A DNA stretch of 11,524 bases from an uncultured Veillonella sp. GTDB taxonomy: Bacteria; Bacillota; Negativicutes; Veillonellales; Veillonellaceae. The stretch is from assembly GCF_900545205.1 (NCBI RefSeq), contig NZ_UQYC01000059.1, positions 1 through 11,524 of the forward strand, written 5' to 3'. Position numbers and translations under genes: made by a program. The notes beneath the pieces were generated by a model that saw only the letters and a program-made list of their open reading frames with translations, did no database searches and was not told the origin of the DNA. This document shows, one piece after another, positions 6,260 through 11,524 of the stretch. Every line of letters starts with the position of its first letter. The first letter of the stretch is position 1.

Positions 6260-6889
6260 TCAATATTGTACACTGTTAATCAATTCTCTAGCCCTCTCAA
6301 CAGAAACTGGCTCATTAAATAAGAACACATGGTTCTGATTTTCATGTTCCCAAGATGCTAAGTATACATAATCATCCACCATTCGATATGTCACGGTTAT
6401 GTCATTTATAACTTCTGTTTTCTGAGGCACATAATCCTTATAGTCACCTGCGATATTACCAGATAAAATAGATACGCGATATTTAATATATTTTGGCATA
6501 TCATCTACACGGTCAAAGTATTTTCCTTTTAAAAGCTCATGATAGGCATACACCACTTGTAGTACATCGTGATCCACAATAGATACATGTACAGGGCGGA
6601 GTCCCTCTACCCCAACTGGCAACTGCGGCTTAAAGTTCAAATGTTGCTTAGCCTCATATACAGTATCAAATACCTCTAAAGCTTGACCCTTCCGAGTGCT
6701 TTTATAATCACTATCAGTCATGCTACAACTACCAAGACCATCAGGACAAGGAAACTCATTTCGATCACCATAAGGCTGATCATAAATAGAATTACCATTG
6801 AGCCGAAAACGCATCAAATCATCTGCGGAGGCGATATTGATAGAACCTATGAAAGCGAGCGTAGCTAATACACATACAACCTTTTTCAT
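6260..6889 (-). CDS. Exported protein of unknown function
   Basis: The 209-residue protein starts with a clear signal peptide: MKK, a hydrophobic core at about 4-20, and a predicted signal peptidase I cut after ASA (20-22), leaving DDLMRF. There is no lipobox, so it should be released into the periplasm or outside rather than lipid-anchored. The mature part has C48 and C55 (FPCPDGLGSC), which could form a small disulphide loop. The remainder is mixed alpha/beta with many aromatic residues and no further membrane helix. I recognise no domain. GGGGAG precedes the ATG at 6887-6889. It has its own promoter and terminator, so it is a single-gene unit facing away from the toxin-antitoxin pair. Confidence 0.85.
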   Translation of the reverse strand: MKKVVCVLATLAFIGSINIASADDLMRFRLNGNSIYDQPYGDRNEFPCPDGLGSCSMTDSDYKSTRKGQALEVFDTVYEAKQHLNFKPQLPVGVEGLRPVHVSIVDHDVLQVVYAYHELLKGKYFDRVDDMPKYIKYRVSILSGNIAGDYKDYVPQKTEVINDITVTYRMVDDYVYLASWEHENQNHVFLFNEPVSVERARELINSVQY

Positions 6890-6928
6890 AATTTACTCCC
6901 CTATAAACAAACTACATATGTTAAGTAA

Positions 6929-6937
6929 ATTATACCA
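6929..6937 (-). promoter_or_regulatory. Extended -10 promoter of the exported-protein gene
   Basis: TGGTATAAT on the minus strand is a full extended -10 element, about 40 bases before the ATG. No good -35 box is visible, which such promoters can tolerate. Confidence 0.55.
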
Positions 6938-6985
6938 TTCCAACGCTTAATATTCTTATACTTATAAAACCTCTTATACTAAAAA

Positions 6986-7026
6986 AATCATTTTAAATGA
7001 TTGCAAAACGCTTTATAATGATTGCA
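6986..7026. promoter_or_regulatory. Operator-like repeats upstream of the toxin-antitoxin promoter
   Basis: A perfect palindrome AATCATTT-T-AAATGATT occupies 6986-7002. AATGATTGCA occurs at 6996-7005 and again at 7017-7026, exactly 21 bp apart, or two helical turns. The second copy overlaps the -35 box and a reversed TGCAA lies at 7040-7044. Ribbon-helix-helix antitoxins bind such repeated half-sites, so autoregulation by the antitoxin, alone or with toxin, is likely (inference). Confidence 0.55.
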
Positions 7027-7050
7027 TTATAAATTCAACTGCAATACAAT
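7022..7050 (+). promoter_or_regulatory. Promoter of the toxin-antitoxin operon
   Basis: TTGCAT (7022-7027) and TACAAT (7045-7050) are 17 bases apart. The predicted start is only about 15 bases before the ATG, so the leader is little more than the ribosome site GGAGGTGAT. Confidence 0.65.
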
Positions 7051-7072
7051 ATAAATAATAGGAGGTGATATT

Positions 7073-7354
7073 ATGGCTAAAACAGCCTCTATCAGTTTGC
7101 GCATCGAACCTGCTGTAAAAGCACAATTAGAAGCATTATATGCTAGCTTTGGCATATCCGTAACTGATGCGATTAATATTTTTCTTCACACATCGCTAAT
7201 GGAAGGTGGATTTCCATTTCAACCTAAACAACCTCGTTATAATGCAGAAACAGAAGCTGCGATTCAAGAAACAAAAGATATATTAGCAGGAAAACTTAAA
7301 ACAAAATCATATGCTAATGTAAAAGAAATGATTGAGGATTTAGGATTGGAGTAA
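7073..7354 (+). CDS. dinJ: RelB/DinJ-family antitoxin
   Basis: The 93-residue protein neutralises the toxin encoded next to it and represses the shared promoter. The N-terminal TASISLRIEP strand (4-13) followed by two helices (about 14-25 and 29-43, with GISVTDAINIFL) is the ribbon-helix-helix DNA-binding fold of RelB/DinJ proteins. GGFPF (45-49) is the usual hinge, and the C-terminal part from about 57 (ETEAAIQETKDILAG) is the toxin-binding region. The ATG at 7073 follows GGAGGTGAT at 7061-7069. The stop is six bases before the toxin start. The short acidic C-terminus (MIEDLGLE) is typical of the family. Confidence 0.93.
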   Translation: MAKTASISLRIEPAVKAQLEALYASFGISVTDAINIFLHTSLMEGGFPFQPKQPRYNAETEAAIQETKDILAGKLKTKSYANVKEMIEDLGLE

Positions 7355-7360
7355 TCAGTT

Positions 7361-7633
7361 ATGTTGAGATTAGTGCTTAGCAGTAAGTTCAAAAAGGACC
7401 TAAAGCGCTCCAAGAAACGCGGTAAAGATCTCAATAAACTCTATTCAATCATCACTAAATTACAGAATCAAACGCTATTAGATCCTAGTTATAAAGATCA
7501 TCCATTAACAGGAAACTACGAAGGTTTTAGAGAGTTACATATCGAACCAGATTGGCTCCTAATTTATGCAATCAAAGATGACATACTAGTATTATCTTTA
7601 ACTCGCACAGGCAGTCACTCTGATTTATTCTAA
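7361..7633 (+). CDS. yafQ: YafQ-family mRNA interferase toxin
   Basis: This 90-residue RelE-superfamily protein should cut mRNA in the ribosomal A site and stop growth when the antitoxin is degraded. It aligns closely with E. coli YafQ: KDHPLTG (H47), RELHIEPDWLLIY (H60, D64, W65) and RTGSHSDLF (R82, H86, F90). These positions correspond to the catalytic set of YafQ and all are present, so the toxin appears intact. GGATTGGAG at the end of the antitoxin gene serves as its ribosome site, six bases before the ATG, suggesting coupled translation. A strong terminator follows at 7640-7672. The context points to a stabilisation or stress module, not evidently tied to the defence genes beyond. Confidence 0.93.
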   Translation: MLRLVLSSKFKKDLKRSKKRGKDLNKLYSIITKLQNQTLLDPSYKDHPLTGNYEGFRELHIEPDWLLIYAIKDDILVLSLTRTGSHSDLF

Positions 7634-7639
7634 AAAGCT

Positions 7640-7672
7640 AAAGAGGAATGTGAAAGCATTCCTCTTTTCTAT
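7640..7672 (+). terminator. Terminator of the toxin-antitoxin operon
   Basis: An 11-bp perfect stem AAAGAGGAATG/CATTCCTCTTT (7640-7650 with 7657-7667) and six-base loop is followed by TCTATTTT. Confidence 0.9.
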
Positions 7673-7713
7673 TTTCAAAAATTTTAACCAATAATCATCA
7701 CAATTCTATCTGA

Positions 7714-7733
7714 TTTGATAGTATCTATCCAAA
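7714..7733. promoter_or_regulatory. Operator-like dyad upstream of the cysteine-cluster gene
   Basis: TTTGATAG-TAT-CTATCCAAA is a near-perfect dyad with one bulged base, and a further CTATC half-site lies at 7706-7710. It resembles a metal- or peroxide-type repressor site only loosely. It sits about 30 bases upstream of the -10 element, so repression or activation of the downstream gene is possible. Confidence 0.35.
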
Positions 7734-7762
7734 ATCATTCTACTATTCAAAATTATTGTAGG

Positions 7763-7771
7763 TGCTATAAT
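7763..7771 (+). promoter_or_regulatory. Extended -10 promoter of the cysteine-cluster gene
   Basis: TGCTATAAT is a full extended -10 element and the -35 region is weak. The predicted leader is about 80 bases, longer than needed, and includes a possible 13-codon reading frame at 7800-7841. Confidence 0.55.
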
Positions 7772-7860
7772 GAACTCATCAAAAGGAACAGATGCTCATA
7801 TGATACGAATTACAGCACGTTTCCTAGCCTATAGTCAGTAGTTTATAAAAGGAGATTATC

Positions 7861-8208
7861 ATGACCCATGCACAATTAACACAACTTGTACGAGCTTTAT
7901 TAGATGCGCCAACAAGCAATGAAACAGTAAAGGAATTTGCTCAATCTTGGATCGATGCCGAAGGAAAACCTGAACAAGAAGAACTTACAAAACAACTCGT
8001 ATCTGTAGCAGAGCAAAACATTGCTTTTATTGACGAAACAATCGGATTTGCTGGTTCTGAACTCGCTACACAAATCCTTGGCGCGGAAGGTGCAGCTAAC
8101 CTTTTACAACACGCTAAAGACATCAAGGCACAAGGTGCAGAATTCTGTGACTGCCCTGGTTGCATAGCATGCAAACACGTTATCGATTTGAAAGCGGAAA
8201 TTAAATAA
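7861..8208 (+). CDS. Small protein with C-terminal CxCxxCxxC cluster
   Basis: The 115-residue protein is mostly helical in its first 90 residues (LTQLVRALLDAP, VKEFAQSWIDAE, ATQILGAEGAANLLQHAKDI). It ends with EFCDCPGCIACKHVIDL, giving four cysteines at C96, C98, C101 and C104, suited to binding a metal such as zinc or an iron-sulfur centre. From memory, similar proteins with a DCPxC tail in Clostridia and Negativicutes carry the database label 'heat shock protein Hsp90', though nothing of the true Hsp90 chaperone is present here. That label should not be trusted for function. AGGAG at about 7849-7853 precedes the ATG. It is a single-gene unit with its own promoter and a strong terminator. 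Confidence 0.85.
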   Translation: MTHAQLTQLVRALLDAPTSNETVKEFAQSWIDAEGKPEQEELTKQLVSVAEQNIAFIDETIGFAGSELATQILGAEGAANLLQHAKDIKAQGAEFCDCPGCIACKHVIDLKAEIK

Positions 8209-8220
8209 TCAATAAAAATG

Positions 8221-8252
8221 AAAGTAGCTCCTTATATAAGGAGCTACTTTTT
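8221..8252. terminator. Bidirectional terminator between convergent genes
   Basis: A perfect 13-bp stem AAAGTAGCTCCTT/AAGGAGCTACTTT (8221-8233 with 8238-8250) and ATAT loop has TTT on the plus side and a CATTTTTATT tail on the minus side. It can end both the cysteine-cluster gene and the defence operon, whose last stop is at 8271. Confidence 0.92.
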
Positions 8253-8270
8253 ACATTATAGTCATTGTCT

Positions 8271-8744
8271 TTATATTTTATGGTAAATATCATCAGTTTT
8301 GCCATCAATAAATATTTTTACTTTAGTATCTTCTCTGTCTTTATTAATAATTAAACTAAAACCATACTTATATTTATATTGATTATTGTAATTAGTTAAG
8401 TATGCTAGTTTATTTTCATCCTTTATAAATGCTTTACTCTTATCGTTCCACCATGGTTTAACTTCAATAACAATTAAGTTATCATCATTGTTTCCTCTCT
8501 TATGGACAATTATATCAGGAATTATCTTATCACATCCCATTTGCTTAATTGCATCCAAATCTCTACTAAACTCACAATCAATATCATATTCTTGAATTAG
8601 TTGAGACAAATAGCATCCTAGTTTATGAGCGACAGATCGTTCGCTGACATAATACCGTTCCCCATTACTTATTAAATATTGGTCATTATCATATAAAAAA
8701 TCTAATGCTTTAGCTATTATACTCATTACTATATCCTGATTCAT
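8271..8744 (-). CDS. PD-(D/E)XK nuclease-like protein, third gene of the defence operon
   Basis: The 157-residue protein has the layout of a minimal restriction-endonuclease fold: a helix with E35 (SERSVAHKLGCYL), then D77 in IIPDIIVHKRG, then E94 and K96 in NLIVIEVK, all on predicted strands. The PDIIVHKRG...NLIVIEVK pattern is familiar from small stand-alone proteins often found in accessory islands. The later part (NKLAYLTNYNNQYKYKYGFSLII) is consistent with the remainder of that fold. All four presumed catalytic positions are present, so it may be active, but I have no proof of substrate. GGTGG at about 8755-8759 precedes the ATG. It begins 68 bases after the helicase stop on the same strand and ends just before a terminator, so it is likely part of that operon, although the gap leaves room for a separate promoter. 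Confidence 0.75.
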   Translation of the reverse strand: MNQDIVMSIIAKALDFLYDNDQYLISNGERYYVSERSVAHKLGCYLSQLIQEYDIDCEFSRDLDAIKQMGCDKIIPDIIVHKRGNNDDNLIVIEVKPWWNDKSKAFIKDENKLAYLTNYNNQYKYKYGFSLIINKDREDTKVKIFIDGKTDDIYHKI

Positions 8745-8812
8745 TGTAGTTATCCACCTTACTTAATATGAAATTTATCGTATAAACCTTATAAAACGCT
8801 TAAAGTATTAAA

Positions 8813-9796
8813 TTAATTATCCTTATAATAGTTCTTTACTTTTTTCTCTTCAATAAAATATAAGTTGCCCTTTGTCCGTGTACATGCAACATAAAATTTA
8901 GATAGTGTCTGAGGCACAAGTAAAGATAAATTATTTTTTTTATAAGCCTTATAGGTAGTGTTATTTATAACAACACAAACTGATTCATATTCAGAACCTT
9001 TACTATCTCCCCAATTCTTAGCATTACAGGGGTACTCATAAGACTTCTGATAAAATAATTTTTTTATAGCATCATCTTCTAGTACAGTAGCTATTTCATT
9101 TATTTCTGTAAGCTCCTTAATCTCTATCGGTAAATCTTTCGTCCCTTTAATATTAATCCCCATTTCATTTCTAATAAAATCACAAACTTTTATTGGGCAT
9201 CGTACAGAGCTAGAAAGAATTCTATCCTCCCATTCAAAAGCAGATAGTTTTTCCTTCCACAATTCAAAACTACTATGAATTCTAGATCCCTTTTTTCCTA
9301 CTTGAGATGAGCTATACGTTTTTTGAAAGAAATCACCTAGAAAAACAACCTTTATAGAACATTCAATTAGACTTAATGCAAATTCAAAATCATAGGCTGT
9401 TAAATCCTGAAACTCATCAATATAAATCACATCAAAAAAACGATTAATTCGATTTATATATTCACGCCCCCCATTAATTAGAACTTTAGATATTTTATTG
9501 CTATAAATATAGTCACCATTAAAATCTCTAAAAGTATTATTATTAAAATCAATTCCTTTGAGCTTTTTTTCACAATAATAAGGACGTAAACAAAAAGAGT
9601 ATAAAAATTGAAATAATCCAAAAACATGAATATTGTCTGGTAGTCTACCAAATTTCTTTATTATTCTATTCTTCAGTTCTATTTGGTTTGTAATAGTATA
9701 AGTAATTATCGCTATACGCGTATCTAAATCTAAGGATTCAATAATATATCTTGTCTTACCACTACCTGCAACAGCATGAATTATTCGTTTATCCAT
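8813..9796 (-). CDS. Compact UvrD/Rep-like SF1 helicase of an OLD-helicase pair
   Basis: The SF1A motifs are present in order: Walker A AVAGSGKT (8-15), motif Ia ITYTITNQIELKNRI (31-45), Walker B DEFQD (127-131), motif III GDFFQKTY (154-161), motif IV with R199 (SSSVRCP), motif V NWGDSKGSEYESVCVVI (261-277) and motif VI FYVACTRTKGNLYF (301-314, arginine finger R307). The protein therefore should bind and hydrolyse ATP on DNA. At 327 residues it is far shorter than UvrD (about 700) or GajB (about 500), so the 1B and 2B subdomains are largely missing. It starts within the OLD gene (16-base overlap) with AGAGG at about 9803-9807, implying translational coupling and joint action. No N-terminal Q-motif extension is visible before Walker A. 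Adjacent OLD and UvrD-like genes define class 2 OLD systems and Gabija, both linked to phage defence. That role here is inference. Confidence 0.88.
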   Translation of the reverse strand: MDKRIIHAVAGSGKTRYIIESLDLDTRIAIITYTITNQIELKNRIIKKFGRLPDNIHVFGLFQFLYSFCLRPYYCEKKLKGIDFNNNTFRDFNGDYIYSNKISKVLINGGREYINRINRFFDVIYIDEFQDLTAYDFEFALSLIECSIKVVFLGDFFQKTYSSSQVGKKGSRIHSSFELWKEKLSAFEWEDRILSSSVRCPIKVCDFIRNEMGINIKGTKDLPIEIKELTEINEIATVLEDDAIKKLFYQKSYEYPCNAKNWGDSKGSEYESVCVVINNTTYKAYKKNNLSLLVPQTLSKFYVACTRTKGNLYFIEEKKVKNYYKDN

Positions 9797-11361
9797 TCGA
9801 AAGCCTCTTTTATATATTTAGGAATAATAAATTCTGATTCATTTTCACAACTTAATTTAGAGGAAATCCTATAAGCGGCTTCGGCTTTTTGATTTAATAA
9901 GAAAGACTGTATATTCTCACTCCTAGAAATTCTATTTTTCTCTAACCATTCTTGATTATCATTAAACAAACACACTTCAAACGTATATCGATCATCATTT
10001 TCATCAGAAAAAGCTTTAATAAAATTAGTATCATAAGATCTATACTTCTCGATAACTTTATGTTTATAGTCATGATCATTATCAGTTATTACGGCAACTT
10101 TATTCTTTATAAGCTTAGAAATTGCAAGATAACGCTCAAAGCTCAATCCATTACAGCTAATAAGAGTAATTTTATCATCATATAGGCTAGAACTATTATC
10201 AGTAAAATATTTATACATATCATCTATAAGAATATATTCAGCTGCACCTTCAACTAGAATTACTTTCGATGAAAGGATAAAGTTAAGAACATTTTGATTT
10301 GTCAATTTTACAAAAAACTTCTCAGTATCTTTATCTAATTGATTTAACTTAGTGATTTTATTATTACCTAAAATAAAACTATTACTAAGTTCTAACTTTG
10401 TAGCAATCATATTAGAATGAGTTGAAAGAAAACATTGTGCACAAGTTAACTGTTGAAGTAATTGAATCAATAACTGCATATTTCCAAAACTTAAATGATT
10501 TTCAGGCTCTTCAATAAGCAATACATCTATATCCTGAGTTGCTTCATACTTAAACAGACTCAATAATAGCTTTTCACCTTGCCCTAAGCTATTAATATCA
10601 ATATTACCCTTTTTTACAGTTAGGAAATTACAAATATCCGAAGAATACACTCCATCAACATCTATTTTATACTCGCCTTCTTTAATTTTATTTTTCTTAT
10701 AAAGTTCGCCAATATACTCTTTACTTGCTGTACGTAGACCATTGAAAATACGAGCACGATCTCCTTCTTCTGTTACTGATTCAAATATATGCGTAACATA
10801 ATGTTTTAATGCTATTTCGACATTTATCTCACTAGTATTTATAAATTCCCATTTATACTTAAAAGGCTTTTTAAAGCTATTATAAGGCTCATCAGAAAAA
10901 GTAGAATACCTTACAGTATAATACTCAAATGGAAAAATTTTTTGATTGCCCTCAAGACAATTATAAAAATCCTGTCTATAATCCTCATCAAGCTCAATTA
11001 CTAATCTCATTCCATATAAGTTCCGATTCTTAGAATTATGTTTACCTTCTAATTTAAAAATATCTTTAATCTTATCACTATTAGAATCAAGATATACTTC
11101 AACGAGAATAATAGGCAGCTCTGCCTCTTTGTTATCTAAATAGGCCGATAGAAAATTCTCAATAGTATTACAATTAAAGAGGTTATGAATACCAATCTTA
11201 CTAATACATGAAAAACTACCGCTCAAAACAAGCCTAATAGCTTCAAGTATCGTACTCTTTCCTGCACCATTATCTCCAATAAAAATATTTTTATCAGGAT
11301 TGCAAACAAATTCCAAGTCTTTAAACTGCCGATAATTCTTCAGTATAACGCTCTCAATCAT
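9781..11361 (-). CDS. OLD-family ATP-dependent endonuclease (ATPase + TOPRIM), GajA-like
   Basis: The 526-residue protein combines an ABC/SMC-type ATPase and a C-terminal TOPRIM nuclease, as in OLD and GajA. Walker A is IGDNGAGKST (28-37). After a long insert come the signature-like INSLGQGEKLLLSL (256-269), Walker B DVLLIEEPENHL (279-290, catalytic E284 or E285) and the H-loop STHS (H315). The TOPRIM part has VILVEGAAEYIL (367-378, E371 and E375), ISCNG (401-405), VAVITDNDHD (422-431, D427 and D429) and YTFEVCLF (459-466), so the metal-binding set is complete. It should be an ATP-regulated DNA nicking or cutting enzyme acting on invading DNA. The length is a little below GajA (about 580). 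AGAGGA at about 11371-11376 precedes the ATG at 11359-11361. It is the first gene of the operon. The sequence is visibly AT-richer than the leu region, suggesting horizontal gain. Confidence 0.92.
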   Translation of the reverse strand: MIESVILKNYRQFKDLEFVCNPDKNIFIGDNGAGKSTILEAIRLVLSGSFSCISKIGIHNLFNCNTIENFLSAYLDNKEAELPIILVEVYLDSNSDKIKDIFKLEGKHNSKNRNLYGMRLVIELDEDYRQDFYNCLEGNQKIFPFEYYTVRYSTFSDEPYNSFKKPFKYKWEFINTSEINVEIALKHYVTHIFESVTEEGDRARIFNGLRTASKEYIGELYKKNKIKEGEYKIDVDGVYSSDICNFLTVKKGNIDINSLGQGEKLLLSLFKYEATQDIDVLLIEEPENHLSFGNMQLLIQLLQQLTCAQCFLSTHSNMIATKLELSNSFILGNNKITKLNQLDKDTEKFFVKLTNQNVLNFILSSKVILVEGAAEYILIDDMYKYFTDNSSSLYDDKITLISCNGLSFERYLAISKLIKNKVAVITDNDHDYKHKVIEKYRSYDTNFIKAFSDENDDRYTFEVCLFNDNQEWLEKNRISRSENIQSFLLNQKAEAAYRISSKLSCENESEFIIPKYIKEAFEWINE

Positions 11362-11420
11362 AACAATTTTCCTCTTCTAAGCCAAATACCCTTACTATCG
11401 AAAAATTTAATCTTATATTC

Positions 11421-11448
11421 ATTATATTCCTTGACATATATTTTTCAA
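11421..11448 (-). promoter_or_regulatory. Promoter of the defence operon
   Basis: TTGAAA (11443-11448) and perfect TATAAT (11421-11426) are 16 bases apart on the minus strand, placing the start about 55 bases before the OLD ATG. No operator or structured leader is evident. Confidence 0.6.
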
Positions 11449-11458
11449 CCAAATAAAA

Positions 11459-11498
11459 AGCCCCTGTTTTATGATATGTACCCATTTTCCTGGACACA
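11459..11498. mobile_element. Possible relic of an IS3-like insertion-sequence end
   Basis: On the minus strand the segment reads TGTGTCCAGGAAAATGGGTA and continues to CAGGGGCTTTTT. This resembles, from memory, IS3/IS150-group termini, which start TGT-GTCC and carry a GGGTACA-like stretch. The would-be interior points toward the defence operon, yet no transposase lies there within the window and no matching second end was found. It may be a solo end or chance similarity. Confidence 0.3.
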
Positions 11499-11524
11499 TA
11501 TTATTTACTAGCCTAAACACATGG

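Noticed and set aside
6986..7050. CRISPR-like repeat array
   Set aside because: There are only two short direct copies, no spacers and no cas genes; promoter operators explain them.
9952..10185. 77-codon plus-strand frame inside the OLD gene
   Set aside because: It is antisense to the conserved TOPRIM coding region and lacks a ribosome site or recognisable domain.
9781..11361. PARIS (AriA/AriB) or retron-associated OLD system
   Set aside because: PARIS splits the ATPase and TOPRIM parts into two genes, but here both are in one protein followed by a helicase. No reverse transcriptase is present.

Overview
The window looks like chromosomal DNA of a low-to-mid GC Firmicute with Gram-negative-type relatives, most likely a Negativicute and plausibly Veillonella. 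This rests on the leuA-leuC-leuD-leuB order with short two-subunit isomerase proteins, a tRNA-sensing T-box leader, strong AGGAGG ribosome sites and rho-independent hairpins. The genus is an inference from general familiarity, not from a database match.

Region 1 (1-5510, all minus strand) is a leucine biosynthesis operon read right to left. A sigma70-type promoter (5481-5510) is followed by a T-box leader with a terminator/antiterminator pair, then an extra long hairpin, then leuA, leuC, leuD and leuB. leuA/leuC and leuC/leuD meet at identical TAATATG junctions with the ribosome site inside the upstream gene. A GC-rich, highly structured element sits between leuD and leuB. Downstream lie an SMR-family efflux gene with its own promoter-like region and a terminator hairpin almost touching its ribosome site, then the first 14 codons of another gene that runs off the left edge.

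Region 2 (5511-8260) is a small-gene accessory stretch. It holds an unrecognised 135-residue protein behind a structured leader, a 209-residue exported protein, a divergently placed DinJ/YafQ-type toxin-antitoxin pair with an operator-rich promoter, and a 115-residue cysteine-cluster protein. Most genes here are separated by clear hairpin terminators.

Region 3 (8261-11524, minus strand, visibly more AT-rich than the leu genes) is a probable anti-phage or anti-plasmid operon. An OLD-type ATPase-TOPRIM nuclease overlaps a compact UvrD-like helicase by 16 bases, and a small PD-(D/E)XK-type nuclease-like protein follows. The first two resemble the GajA/GajB pair of Gabija and the class 2 OLD-helicase pairs, but the helicase is much shorter than GajB and the third gene is not part of canonical Gabija. 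This is the best candidate for an under-described system in the window. A promoter precedes the operon, and a possible relic of an IS3-like insertion-sequence end lies just beyond it.
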